Shown here piece after piece: positions 1 to 8,593 of a stretch of 64,000 nucleotides of DNA. The number at the start of each line of letters is the position of its first letter. Position 1 is the first letter of the stretch. Below the pieces are notes generated by a model. It was not told the DNA's origin and ran no database searches. It saw nothing but the letters and a program-made list of their open reading frames with translations. The position numbers and the translations under genes were made by a program. This stretch comes from Deltaproteobacteria bacterium (lineage in GTDB: Bacteria > SAR324 > JACQKK01), in NCBI GenBank assembly GCA_029858505.1, contig JAOUEW010000002.1, forward strand, positions 540,851-604,850, read 5' to 3'.

Positions 1-528
1 GTGCTGCGCACCCATACCTCACCTGGGCAAATTCGCTGCATGAGGGAATACCACCCCCAGCCCATTCGGGTGATTCTGCCGGGAAAATGTTACCGCTACG
101 AGGCCATAACACCCCGGTCGGAACACCAGTTTTTTCAGGTGGAGGGGCTGGCCATTGGCCGTAATATCACCATGACCGACTTGATCGGCACCATGCGTGA
201 ATTCACCCTCAAAATGTATGGAGAATCCCGCCGTTTGCGCCTGCGGGGAAGTTACTTTCCCTTCACCGAGCCCAGCATAGAAATCGACATGGATTGCATG
301 ATTTGCCAGGGAAAGGGCTGCCGGGTGTGTAAACACACCGGCTGGCTGGAGGTGGGGGGGGCTGGCATGGTGCATCCGGTGGTGCTGGAAAACGGGGGGT
401 ATGATCCGGGGGAGTGGACTGGATTTGCCTTTGGCATGGGGGTCGAACGGCCCGCCATGCTGCATCACGGCATTGAAGACATCCGATATTTTTACAGCAA
501 CGATCTGCGGTTTCTGCATCAGTTTTAA
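1..528 (+). CDS. pheS: Phenylalanyl-tRNA synthetase alpha subunit, 3' part
   Basis: The C-terminal catalytic part of the class II synthetase subunit that, with PheT, charges tRNA-Phe. The 5' end lies outside the window, so the first in-frame GTG at base 1 is not a start. The family hallmarks are visible: a GAGMVHPVVLENGG segment, then GFAFGMGVERPAML (motif 3 region) and the C-terminal NDLRFLHQF. Just before GAGMV there is a CxxCxGxGCxxCKxTGW insertion, a four-cysteine, possibly metal-binding hairpin that occurs in a subset of bacterial PheS proteins and is absent from the E. coli type. pheT follows after a short gap, the usual pheST order. Identification is secure. Confidence 0.95.
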   Translation: MLRTHTSPGQIRCMREYHPQPIRVILPGKCYRYEAITPRSEHQFFQVEGLAIGRNITMTDLIGTMREFTLKMYGESRRLRLRGSYFPFTEPSIEIDMDCMICQGKGCRVCKHTGWLEVGGAGMVHPVVLENGGYDPGEWTGFAFGMGVERPAMLHHGIEDIRYFYSNDLRFLHQF

Positions 529-575
529 TGATTCCAGGTTTCTTTTATTCACGGTGATTCTCTTTTTCGGTGGCC

Positions 576-3065
576 ATGGCTTTGCGTATTCCCCTCAGTT
601 GGATGAAAGACTTTGTGGATGTGGACCTGTCTGCCTCGGAATTGGCCGAACGGTTAACCGTGGCCGGAATGGAGGTGGAAAAAATCCACACCATCGGCGG
701 AGACTGGGCGCCGGATTTGATCAAGGTGGGAAAGGTCTTGTCGGTTTCGGCGCACCCCGATGCCGACCGGCTGTGCTTGGTGTCGGTGGATCATGGCGCC
801 TCGGCTCCCCTCACGGTGGTCACCGGAGCCCCCAATCTGGTGAGCTTGATCGGCAAACCTTTGCCAACTCTTAAGGTAGCCTTGGCGCTGGTGGGGGCCG
901 AGGTGATTGACGGCCACGCCACCGATGGACGGAAGATCAAACTGAAACCCGCCAAACTGAGGGGAGTCCCTTCCGAGGGCATGGTCTGCTCGGAGTATGA
1001 ATTGGGGCTGAGCCAGGAACACGAGGGGATTTTGTTCCTGCCGGATGACGCCCCGGTGGGGGCGCCACTTGCCCAGGTGTTGGGAGACACCGTGTTGGAG
1101 TTCGACATCAAAGGCGGGTTTGCCCACTTGCAAAGCGTGTTTGGTATTGCCCGAGAAACCGGGGCCATTACTCGCAAGGCATTGAACAAAAACAAGATTA
1201 TGCTTTCTGCCCCCCCCGCAGGCCAAGCCGACCCCGGCTTTGTAAAGCTGGAAATTACCGACCCTGCCCTATGCCGCCGTTACATGGCCATGAGGTTGGA
1301 AGGTGTGAAGGTGGGGCCTTCTCCTTTTTGGATGCAGCAACGCCTTACCCGGGCCGGGATGCGCCCCATCAACGTGGTGGTGGACATCACCAATTATGTG
1401 ATGCTGGAACTGGGGCAGCCGCTGCATGCCTTTGACCTGGACAAACTGAAAGGGAGCAAAAAGGGAGAGCCCCCCTTGATTCGCGTGCGGCGGGCTACCC
1501 CCGGCGAAACGATCACCACGTTGGATGGGGTGGAACGAAAACTGGAAGATCACATGCTGCTGATAACCGATGGCGGGGGGCCGGTGGCGGTGGCTGGGGT
1601 CATGGGCGGCCAAGAATCCGAGGTGGATGCTTCTACCACCAGGGTGCTGCTGGAATCGGCCAACTTTGAGTTTTTGAACAACCGGCGCACCAGCCAAGCT
1701 CTCAAACTGCGCACCGAAGCCAGCGATAGGTTTGGGCGGAACCTGGAACCAGAACTTTGCCAAACCGCGATTCATCGCGCTGCCGGGCTGTTGGTGGAAT
1801 GGGCCGGGGCAACTCTCCATCCCGTGGTTGGAGATGTGTACCCCGCACCCCAAACCCGTCCTGCGATCTCTCTATCTGGGGCTTTTATCCGCCGGGTGTT
1901 GGGGGTAGAGGTTCCCCAAAAAGAGGCCCAGGCCCTGCTGACCAGCTTAGAGTTCTCCTGCCAGCCTACCGACCCAGATACCCTGGCGGTGACCCCCCCA
2001 CCCCACCGGCAGGACGTGAACCGACCGGCGGACTTGGTGGAGGAAATCGCTCGGTTGACCGGCTATGACCGGCTGCCCCCCACCCTGATACGGGATGCGC
2101 TGCCCCCCCAGCGACGGAGCAAAATGCTGGACGGCACCGAGGGTGTACGGGATATTCTCACTGGCTGTGGATTGGATGAAATCATCACCTACTCCATCGT
2201 TTCTTTGGAAGATGAGCGCAGGTTATATCCGGAGGACCAGGGCTTTGACCCCCAGGTATATCTGTCGGTGCGGAACCCCCTTTCCGCTGAACGGGCCCAC
2301 CTGCGCCGCCGCCTGTTAACGGAAGGGCTGAATACCCTGCGGACCAATCTTCGGTTTACCAAACGGCTGGCCTTGTTCGAGGTGGGGGCGGTGTTCTTGA
2401 AGGTGCAAGGAGAAACCTTGCCGAAAGAACACAAACGGTTGAGCGTGCTGCTTACGGGGCCCCGCAACCCTGCCCATTGGCATGGGGGGGGAACCCAGGA
2501 ACCGTTTGAATTCTTTGACGCCAAGGGGGTGGCTGAAGCCTTGCTAAATGCTCTCGAAATTCCGCAACCCCAATGGGAGAGGGGAGATGACCCAGCCTAT
2601 CATCCCGGTCGTTCGGCCCGGGTGATGGTGAACGGTCAAGTGCTTGGCCAATTGGGAGAACTGCACCCCAGGGTGGTGGAAAGCTTTGGCCTGCCGATGC
2701 AACCTGTGGCCGCCCTGGAATTCGATTTGGAAGCCTTGGTGGAGTCTTGGCGGGAAGATAAAAAAATGGACGGGTTGTCCATCCACCCCCCGGTGTTGGA
2801 AGATTTGGCCTTTGTGGTGGATGAAGCCCTGCCTGCCCACCAAGTGGCCAAGCTGATCGCCCAAACGGGGGGTAGCCTGCTCAAAGAAGTGGTGCTGTTC
2901 GACCACTACAAGCACGAGAAACTAGGGGTGGGGAAGAAAAGTCTGGCCTATGCCCTCACCTATCAAGCCCCTGACCGCACCCTGACCGACCAAGAAGTGG
3001 CCAAGGTGCGGGGAAAAATCATTCAACGGCTGGAAAAAGATCTGGGGGCTGTCCTGCGGGGTTAG
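576..3065 (+). CDS. pheT: Phenylalanyl-tRNA synthetase beta subunit
   Basis: Large subunit of cytoplasmic PheRS, which supplies tRNA binding and editing. The order of domains matches full-length bacterial PheT: N-terminal OB-fold tRNA-binding domain (about residues 40-150), B3/B4 editing domain (about 215-400), B5 domain (about 410-480), the catalytic-like core, and a C-terminal FDX-ACB anticodon-binding domain (about 735-829). I chose ATG 576 (MALRIPLSWMKDF) over the in-frame GTG at 570. Neither has a strong ribosome site, but the family normally begins a few residues before the LSWLK/LSWMKDF motif. The stop overlaps by 4 bp the end of the convergent DHH gene. It follows pheS by 47 bp and is probably co-transcribed with it. 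Confidence 0.96.
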   Translation: MALRIPLSWMKDFVDVDLSASELAERLTVAGMEVEKIHTIGGDWAPDLIKVGKVLSVSAHPDADRLCLVSVDHGASAPLTVVTGAPNLVSLIGKPLPTLKVALALVGAEVIDGHATDGRKIKLKPAKLRGVPSEGMVCSEYELGLSQEHEGILFLPDDAPVGAPLAQVLGDTVLEFDIKGGFAHLQSVFGIARETGAITRKALNKNKIMLSAPPAGQADPGFVKLEITDPALCRRYMAMRLEGVKVGPSPFWMQQRLTRAGMRPINVVVDITNYVMLELGQPLHAFDLDKLKGSKKGEPPLIRVRRATPGETITTLDGVERKLEDHMLLITDGGGPVAVAGVMGGQESEVDASTTRVLLESANFEFLNNRRTSQALKLRTEASDRFGRNLEPELCQTAIHRAAGLLVEWAGATLHPVVGDVYPAPQTRPAISLSGAFIRRVLGVEVPQKEAQALLTSLEFSCQPTDPDTLAVTPPPHRQDVNRPADLVEEIARLTGYDRLPPTLIRDALPPQRRSKMLDGTEGVRDILTGCGLDEIITYSIVSLEDERRLYPEDQGFDPQVYLSVRNPLSAERAHLRRRLLTEGLNTLRTNLRFTKRLALFEVGAVFLKVQGETLPKEHKRLSVLLTGPRNPAHWHGGGTQEPFEFFDAKGVAEALLNALEIPQPQWERGDDPAYHPGRSARVMVNGQVLGQLGELHPRVVESFGLPMQPVAALEFDLEALVESWREDKKMDGLSIHPPVLEDLAFVVDEALPAHQVAKLIAQTGGSLLKEVVLFDHYKHEKLGVGKKSLAYALTYQAPDRTLTDQEVAKVRGKIIQRLEKDLGAVLRG

Positions 3066-4039
3066 TCCGTCTGTCCAGGGCCCCGTTCATATACCCCCTG
3101 AAAGGCCTCTAAAAAGGCCTTCCACTGGCTTTCCGGCAGTTGGTTCACACCTCCCGCCCCCTCCCGCCCTCCACCGCTGGGAAACCGCCCGCACAGCTCC
3201 CCGGCCCCCTGGGGAGAAAACAGGGGGGCTCGCACACTCACCCGCAGGGTACCATCGGTATTGGGCAGGGCCACTGCGTGGGCCAGGGTGGGCTGTTTCT
3301 GGGACAAGTGGTTGGCCCACACCCCCACCATCCGCCGGGCCCAGGCTTCGCCCGGCAGCCGAAACACCCGCCCCCCCCTTCCCTCCCACACGGGGGTCAT
3401 CTGTTCCCCGTGGCGCATGTCCTCCAAGTAAGCCTTCCGCAAGGCCTCCACCCTGGGGTCCTGCCGCCGGAAAGCCCAGGGGTCTGAATAGGCCTCCATG
3501 GCCTGGGCCAATTCGATGGGGGAAAAAAGCAGGTCTTCTAGGGTTTCGCCATATCCATTGTAATTCAGCCATTCTCCCAATTCCCGCAAATCGGATAATT
3601 GTTTGGCGGATAAATTCAATGTTTCCGCTGCCTGACGGGCCGCTTCCGGAAGGTTGTCGCCAAAGGCGGCAGCCACGGCCCAGGGGCGATATCGCCCCCC
3701 CAACAGCTGATCCACAATCAACGAGGTGCACAATTGGGAGTGGGTATGGATATAGGGGGTCAAACCTGGATGGGAGGGGAGTACACCCGGATGGTGGTGG
3801 TCGAACCAGGTGATCCGGCAGCCTGCTGCCAGCAGGGGAACCAACCAAGGGCGGTTGACCTCCAACGAGACATCAAACACCCACAAGTCGGCAGGTGTTT
3901 GGATGGGGATCTGTTTGAGCAGGTTGATTTCCCGCTTGGGGCCAGACACCAGCCGGGCCGGGCCAGGGTGAGCCAAACGCCATTGGTGCATGGCACAAAG
4001 CCCATCGGCGTCACCGTTGAACAAAAACACGCGTTCCAT
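3062..4039 (-). CDS. DHH-family phosphoesterase-like protein
   Basis: A 325-residue protein of the DHH/DHHA1 superfamily (RecJ/NrnA/PPX-like metal-dependent phosphoesterases). Visible motifs are the N-terminal FNGDADGLCA (metal-binding Asp pair, compare the family D-x-D), the signature WFDHHHPG near residue 80, and a C-terminal glycine-rich GGGREGAGG loop like the DHHA1 substrate-binding GGGH motif. In that loop the usual His is replaced by Arg, so substrate choice may differ. The nucleotide or polyphosphate substrate cannot be told from sequence. It is convergent with pheT and overlaps it by 4 bp. The gatA gene follows on the same strand upstream, separated by about 40 bp, so the two may share a transcript. 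Confidence 0.8.
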   Translation of the reverse strand: MERVFLFNGDADGLCAMHQWRLAHPGPARLVSGPKREINLLKQIPIQTPADLWVFDVSLEVNRPWLVPLLAAGCRITWFDHHHPGVLPSHPGLTPYIHTHSQLCTSLIVDQLLGGRYRPWAVAAAFGDNLPEAARQAAETLNLSAKQLSDLRELGEWLNYNGYGETLEDLLFSPIELAQAMEAYSDPWAFRRQDPRVEALRKAYLEDMRHGEQMTPVWEGRGGRVFRLPGEAWARRMVGVWANHLSQKQPTLAHAVALPNTDGTLRVSVRAPLFSPQGAGELCGRFPSGGGREGAGGVNQLPESQWKAFLEAFQGVYERGPGQTD

Positions 4040-4080
4040 GGGGAAGCCTCAAGCAGGGGGTGATCTGGGACCACCGGGAA

Positions 4081-5544
4081 TTACATCACGGGTCGCCGCA
4101 GATGGTAATCCGTGACTTGTTGAAACCCATGGGCCGCCTGCAGCAGTTTTTCTTCTTGAAAGGCGGGGGCAATGAATTGCAGCCCCAGGGGCAGCCCCCC
4201 TTTGGTGAATCCACCGGGAATGGACATCCCAGGCAACCCAGCCAAGTTCACAGGCAGGGTGTAACTGTCCACCAAGTACATTTGAAGCGGGTCGGAAAGA
4301 CGCTCCCCCAGCTTAAAGGGGGGCACTGGCGAGGTGGGGCATACAATCATAGAGACCTGTTGAAAAGCCCGATTAAAATCGGCTGACAACATGCGGCGAA
4401 CATTCAGAGCCTTGTTGTAATAGGCATCGTAATACCCGGCACTCAAAGCAAAGGTGCCCAGCATGATCCGACGTTTGACCTCTGGGCCAAAGCCTTCTTC
4501 TCGGCTTTTTTGATACACCTGAGACAAGTCTTCGGCATGTTTGGAACGCAGCCCATATCGAATTCCATCAAACCGCCCCAGGTTGGAACTGGCTTCACTG
4601 GGGGCCAAAATGTAATACACGGCCAGGGCGTATTCCAACGCAGGAAGGGATACCTCCACCACTTCGGCCCCCAGCCCTTGAAGTTCATTCAGGTTGGCTT
4701 GAAAGTGATCCTCCACTTCTTTGTCTAGCCCGGCACCTTGAAACTGTTTTACCAGCCCCAGCCGCACTCCTTTCAAGTCTCCCTGCAAGGCTTGGGTGTA
4801 ATCTGGCACAGGCCGATCCGCACTGGTGGAATCCCGGGGGTCGTGGCCAGCAATGGCCCCCAGCAACAGGGCCGCGTCCTCGGCATCGCGGGTCAACACG
4901 CCGCCTTGGTCCAGGCTGGAAGCAAAGGCAATCATGCCGTATCGGCTAACCCGCCCATAGGTGGGCTTTAAACCCACCAGCGAGGTGAAGGAGGCAGGCT
5001 GCCGGATAGAACCCCCCGTGTCGGTGCCCAGCCCGGCCAAAGCCATTCCCGCGGCCACCGCGGCGGCTGTTCCGCCGGAAGACCCCCCCGGCACCCGGCT
5101 GGTATCCCAGGGGTTCTTGGTGGGGCCATAAGCCGAGTTTTCCGTGGAAGAGCCCATGGCAAATTCATCCATGTTGGTCTTGCCCGTCAGGTTCAAACCT
5201 TGGTGCTTTAATTTTTCCACCACCGTGGCGTCGTAGGGGGGAACAAACCCTTTCAACATTTTAGACCCACAGGTGGTTTCCATACCCTGGGTGCAAAATA
5301 TGTCTTTCAGGGTGATGGGCATCCCCTCCAAGGGGTGGACAACTTCTCCAGAAGTCCTTTTTTTGTCGGCTTTCCTGGCATTTTCCAGCACGGTCTTTTC
5401 ATCGGTCATGGCCAAGTAGGCATGCAGCTTGGGTTCCGCTTGCTGAATTCTGGCCAGCACGCTTTTAGCAATTTCTTCGGTGGAAATTTCCCCGGTTGTA
5501 CGCATTTGATGCAGCACATGCAGGGGTTGCTCACAAGGGTTCAT
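4081..5544 (-). CDS. gatA: Glutamyl-/aspartyl-tRNA amidotransferase subunit A
   Basis: Amidase subunit of the GatCAB complex, which converts Glu-tRNA(Gln) or Asp-tRNA(Asn) to the amidated form in organisms lacking the corresponding direct synthetase. At 487 residues it has the normal length. The amidase-signature triad is in place: Lys80 in ITLKDIF, Ser155 in VPGGSSGG and Ser179 in TDTGGSIRQPA. Start ATG 5544 has an AAGGTGA-like ribosome site 10-12 nt upstream. Neither gatC nor gatB lies next to it, so the operon is split in this genome. The upstream flank holds a small mobile element rather than gatC. Confidence 0.95.
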   Translation of the reverse strand: MNPCEQPLHVLHQMRTTGEISTEEIAKSVLARIQQAEPKLHAYLAMTDEKTVLENARKADKKRTSGEVVHPLEGMPITLKDIFCTQGMETTCGSKMLKGFVPPYDATVVEKLKHQGLNLTGKTNMDEFAMGSSTENSAYGPTKNPWDTSRVPGGSSGGTAAAVAAGMALAGLGTDTGGSIRQPASFTSLVGLKPTYGRVSRYGMIAFASSLDQGGVLTRDAEDAALLLGAIAGHDPRDSTSADRPVPDYTQALQGDLKGVRLGLVKQFQGAGLDKEVEDHFQANLNELQGLGAEVVEVSLPALEYALAVYYILAPSEASSNLGRFDGIRYGLRSKHAEDLSQVYQKSREEGFGPEVKRRIMLGTFALSAGYYDAYYNKALNVRRMLSADFNRAFQQVSMIVCPTSPVPPFKLGERLSDPLQMYLVDSYTLPVNLAGLPGMSIPGGFTKGGLPLGLQFIAPAFQEEKLLQAAHGFQQVTDYHLRRPVM

Positions 5545-5608
5545 ATGTGTAAATCACCTTATATGTCAGTTAGTTTTAGTGATTAAGAAACAAATAAATT
5601 GACTATGA

Positions 5609-5731
5609 GAGACCTCTGCATAACCTATTTTTTCTCATCCCCCGGCCCTTGGGGAGGGGGGGTGATTTCATGGGGGGCTTCGCCCCCCACCCCCCCTTTC
5701 ACGGCGAAAACCCTGGTTATGCAGTGGTCTC
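5609..5731. mobile_element. MITE-like element with 17-bp terminal inverted repeats and target duplication
   Basis: A 123-bp non-coding element. The left end (5609-5625, GAGACCTCTGCATAACC) and the reverse complement of the right end (5715-5731, GAGACCACTGCATAACC) match at 16 of 17 positions. Directly outside both ends lies the same 5-mer TATGA (5604-5608 and 5732-5736), or CTATGA if the terminal C is counted, as expected for a target-site duplication. The interior has G- and C-runs and a strong hairpin with a TTCG loop (about 5672-5689) but no reading frame. The GAGACC...GCATAA ends resemble those of IS5-like elements. That family link is from memory and is an inference. It sits between gatA and an unknown gene and interrupts neither. 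Confidence 0.8.
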
Positions 5732-5788
5732 TATGAATCGTATGATTTCACCAGAGACACGGCCTATTCCAGCCCTCTTCCTGATCGC

Positions 5789-6247
5789 CTAACGCGAAAC
5801 GACCGAGAACAAATGCCGCTCGTTTAACACAAAAACTTTTCTGAGTTTGTAGCGGATGACCATATCCACCGCGTTGGGTTGAATGACATGGGGAGCCACC
5901 ATGTCTGGCTCGAAGGGAATCGGTTTGTTTTTGCGTTCTTTCATGCTTAGGGTAAAGGCGGTGCCGGGAAGCACCAACCCGTACACCAGCCCTTTTTGTT
6001 TAGAAAGATAGGCCGTGACCCCGGTGCCAAATTGGATGGGTTGGTTCAACAAATGCCCGGCCACATCCATCAGCAAGCCCTGGGTGCCTCCTCGTTTTTT
6101 TTCAAATTTCCATACCAAAGGGTTTTTCTTGGAGGGGGTAAGAACCATTCCCGACAATTCGGTGACCTCATCAAAGGGTTCTTGGTACAAGCCTAACAGC
6201 AGGTGACTGACCTGATGAACATTCAAAAGGTTAGGGGTATTCTTCAC
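5789..6247 (-). CDS. Hypothetical protein
   Basis: I do not recognise this 152-residue protein. It is soluble-looking, has no signal peptide, membrane segment or cysteine motif, and is rich in Lys and hydrophobic residues in a beta-like pattern (LVYGLVLPGTAFTLSM). The start is a GTG (6247) without a clear Shine-Dalgarno sequence, so the N-terminus is uncertain. It is the only long reading frame on either strand here, has codon use like its neighbours and diverges from nfeD, which supports a real gene. Its 3' end lies 57 bp from the MITE-like element. Confidence 0.55.
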   Translation of the reverse strand: MKNTPNLLNVHQVSHLLLGLYQEPFDEVTELSGMVLTPSKKNPLVWKFEKKRGGTQGLLMDVAGHLLNQPIQFGTGVTAYLSKQKGLVYGLVLPGTAFTLSMKERKNKPIPFEPDMVAPHVIQPNAVDMVIRYKLRKVFVLNERHLFSVVSR

Positions 6248-6456
6248 CGGTAAATTCCATTCAATGGCAGGGGAGCGTTTCTAGGGTGACAAGTTTCCCA
6301 TTGAAGATATCCGTTTTCCATAGGTCAGCGCAAACAAGCAATCCTTGAAGGGGGGAAAGTCTCCCATTGCCTATCCAGCACTGGATATGGTTCATTGGTC
6401 CTATACTTACAATTCTTGCTTTCTTCTTGTGTTCCGCAAGTTTTAGAAAGGAGACT

Positions 6457-7143
6457 ATGCGCTGGTTGCTATTTTTGACTTGGCTGGCCCTTCCTCTGCA
6501 AGCATGGGGGGCCGATGTCCTGCCTTCCTCCAATCAGGCGGGCTTCCATTCGTTTATTGCCGACCCTGATTTGATTTATGTGCTGCTTCTTCTGGGGTTA
6601 ATTGGGCTTTATCTTGAATTGGCCAACCCAGGCATGGTTCTTCCAGGTGTCGTGGGGGTGATCCTGCTCATCTTGGCTCTGTTTGCTCTGCAAACCGTTC
6701 CCGTCCATTACGGCTCCTTGGGATTGATGCTTCTTGGCATCTCCCTATTGCTGACCGAAGCCTTTGTGCCCAGTTTTGGCCTGTTGGGATTGGCGGGTCT
6801 TAGCACATTTTTATTCGGCTCTCTTTCCCTGGTGGATACCTCCCAGGGGAATCCAGGCATCAATCCATGGTTGGTTTATACTTCCACCGGAGTGTTGGCG
6901 GTCATTTCCATCGGCGCTGGAAGGCTGTTGGTGAAAAGCCAAAAATTAAAACCGTTGAACATTCAAGACAACATGGTGGGGGCTCAGGCGAAAGTGACCA
7001 AAGCCATTACCCCCCCAAAAACCGGCGAAATTCAAGTGTTCGGCGAATTATGGGAGGCTCGCGCTTCTCAACCCGTGGAACTCGGCCAATCCGTCCGCAT
7101 CACCGCTCTTCAGGGAATGGTGGCTGTGGTGGAACCCGTATAA
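6457..7143 (+). CDS. NfeD-family membrane protein (short form)
   Basis: A 228-residue NfeD-type protein thought to act with stomatin/slipin proteins in organising membrane microdomains. Start ATG 6457 is preceded by AAAGGAG and opens a clear signal peptide (MRWLLFLTWLALPLQAWG, cut near AWG-AD). A longer in-frame start at 6367 would bury this signal. Several transmembrane helices follow (about residues 38-150), then a linker and a C-terminal OB-fold-like NfeD domain (about 160-228) ending in GMVAVVEPV. The ClpP-like serine protease domain of long NfeD is absent, with only about 20 residues between the signal peptide and the first helix. The slipin gene starts 60 bp downstream, the classical NfeD-slipin pair. 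Confidence 0.88.
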   Translation: MRWLLFLTWLALPLQAWGADVLPSSNQAGFHSFIADPDLIYVLLLLGLIGLYLELANPGMVLPGVVGVILLILALFALQTVPVHYGSLGLMLLGISLLLTEAFVPSFGLLGLAGLSTFLFGSLSLVDTSQGNPGINPWLVYTSTGVLAVISIGAGRLLVKSQKLKPLNIQDNMVGAQAKVTKAITPPKTGEIQVFGELWEARASQPVELGQSVRITALQGMVAVVEPV

Positions 7144-7203
7144 CCCCACAGCATGGCCCTTTGGCCTGTAAGCCATAAACAATTACAACACGGAGATGAC
7201 ATT

Positions 7204-7971
7204 ATGGAAGGCAATCTTTTTATATTGATCGTTTTGGTGTCTCTGGGATTGGCCTTTTTGGTCTCCTCCGCCCGGATTCTTCCGGAGTACCAGCGGGGAG
7301 TGATTCTTCGTCTGGGTCGGGCCGTGGGAGTACGGGGCCCGGGGCTGTTTTTCATCATTCCCCTGGTGGACCGTATGTACCCGGTCAGCATTCGGACCAT
7401 TGTGCTAGACATTCCCCCCCAAGACATCATCACCAAAGACAACGTCACCATCACCGTCAACGCGGTGAATTACTTTCGGGTGGTGGACCCGCTGAAAGCC
7501 CTGGTGGCGGTGGAAGATTACATGTATGCCACCTCTCAATTGGCCCAAACCACGTTGCGGTCGGTGGTGGGTCAGGTGGAACTGGACCAAGTGTTGTCTG
7601 ACAGAGACACCATTAACCATCAATTACGTTCCATTTTAGACACCCAAACGGAATCCTGGGGGATCAAAGTCTCCAATGTGGAACTCAAAGATGTGAATTT
7701 GCCCAAAGATATGCAAAAAATTATCGGTCGGCAGGCCGAAGCCGAACGGGACCGCCGGGCCAAGGTGATTATGGCCGAAGCCGAGGAAATGGCTGCCCAA
7801 CACCTTTTGAATGCCGCCAGCCTGATCTCTAAAGATCCCATGGCCATTCAAATCCGCTTTCTGCAAACCATCAAAGAACTCCCGGCGGGAAACTCCATTT
7901 TGGTGCTACCCATTCCGGTGGACTTGATTTCCGGCATGTTGAAATCCATCGGTAAAAAACATGACGCATAG
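7204..7971 (+). CDS. Slipin / stomatin-like SPFH-domain membrane protein
   Basis: A 255-residue SPFH (band 7) protein. It has one N-terminal membrane anchor (about residues 4-22), the slipin signature around YQRGVILRLGR and the prohibitin-type repeat ending with the EAERDRRAKVIMAEAE coiled-coil region. It ends in a short hydrophobic C-terminal segment. Start ATG 7204 is preceded by a GGAG-containing site; an upstream in-frame ATG at 7153 lacks one and would block the anchor. It forms a pair with the NfeD gene just upstream. Bacterial slipins form oligomers in the inner membrane; their exact role remains open. Confidence 0.92.
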   Translation: MEGNLFILIVLVSLGLAFLVSSARILPEYQRGVILRLGRAVGVRGPGLFFIIPLVDRMYPVSIRTIVLDIPPQDIITKDNVTITVNAVNYFRVVDPLKALVAVEDYMYATSQLAQTTLRSVVGQVELDQVLSDRDTINHQLRSILDTQTESWGIKVSNVELKDVNLPKDMQKIIGRQAEAERDRRAKVIMAEAEEMAAQHLLNAASLISKDPMAIQIRFLQTIKELPAGNSILVLPIPVDLISGMLKSIGKKHDA

Positions 7972-8028
7972 AATTATAGACGCAGGACATGTTGTTATCG
8001 CATTGAATCATAACGAGAAATAAAGAAC

Positions 8029-8367
8029 ATGAATTTTCTATCCATTCGGCATTCTGTCATTACCATCCACTTGGTCGAAGTGTCGGCCGGACGGGAGGGC
8101 CCGCTTTCTGAAACCCTCCTTCCATACCTCACCATGACACCCCACCTGGTGTTGGATATGAAGGGCATTTTGCTCACCTCTTCGGAAATTGGTGAAATCG
8201 TCAATCTGGCCCAGGCGTACCAAAACAAATGGAAGGAACAATTTCGGCAGGTGGCCTTGGTGAATCTTTCCGATCACGGGAAGAAAGTATTAGAGGTGGT
8301 GAAGCTGGACAAACTCATCCATCCCTATTCATCGTTAGATGAAGCCTACCGGGCATGCATCGCTTAA
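8029..8367 (+). CDS. STAS-domain protein (anti-sigma factor antagonist-like)
   Basis: A 112-residue single-domain protein with the STAS fold pattern: a beta strand (ITIHLVEVSA), a hydrophobic strand LVLDMKGI followed by the LTSSEIGEIVNLAQ helix start, then VALVNLSDHGKKVLEVVKLDKLI and a final SLDEAYRA helix. The Ser-Ser at the helix start matches the place where RsbV/SpoIIAA proteins are phosphorylated by a partner kinase. No partner kinase or sigma factor is nearby. It begins 57 bp after slipin, so it may belong to that operon and act in a membrane-linked partner-switching step. That role is inferred from context. Confidence 0.75.
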   Translation: MNFLSIRHSVITIHLVEVSAGREGPLSETLLPYLTMTPHLVLDMKGILLTSSEIGEIVNLAQAYQNKWKEQFRQVALVNLSDHGKKVLEVVKLDKLIHPYSSLDEAYRACIA

Positions 8368-8404
8368 GGGGGGAGATATCGGCAGGTAGGATTGGAAATT
8401 CGTG

Positions 8405-8433
8405 TTGGCGGTCTTCAGAAGATCGGGTATCCT
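8405..8433 (+). promoter_or_regulatory. Candidate promoter for tRNA-Ser
   Basis: TTGGCG at 8405-8410 and TATCCT at 8428-8433 are separated by exactly 17 bp, as in a sigma-70 type promoter, and lie about 70 bp upstream of the tRNA. The match is moderate and other pairs are possible. Confidence 0.35.
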
Positions 8434-8504
8434 CAAACCTGTTTGCTCATCCATGAAAGATGCAGCAGCAAGAAGGCGGTCTTCAAAAGGAATGGGATGT
8501 TTCA

Positions 8505-8593
8505 GGAGAGGTGGCCGAGAGGTCGAAGGCGGCAGACTCGAAATCTGTTGAGTAGGTTAAACTGCTCCGTGGGTTCGAATCCCACCCTCTCCG
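8505..8593 (+). tRNA. tRNA-Ser (anticodon CGA)
   Basis: An 89-nt type II tRNA. The acceptor stem is GGAGAGG paired with CCTCTCC (8505-8511 / 8586-8592) with discriminator G8593. The anticodon stem GCAGA/TCTGT encloses the loop CTCGAAA with anticodon CGA at 8539-8541, reading UCG. A long variable arm follows (about 8548-8566) and the T loop is GTTCGAATC, all typical of serine tRNA. The 3' CCA is not encoded. The D arm has the expected GCCGAGAGG pattern of Ser isoacceptors. Confidence 0.95.

Noticed and set aside
8505-8593. tRNA-Ser as attachment site of the recombinase at 24.3 kb
   Set aside because: No duplicated tRNA 3' end was found near the recombinase and 15 kb of housekeeping genes separates them.
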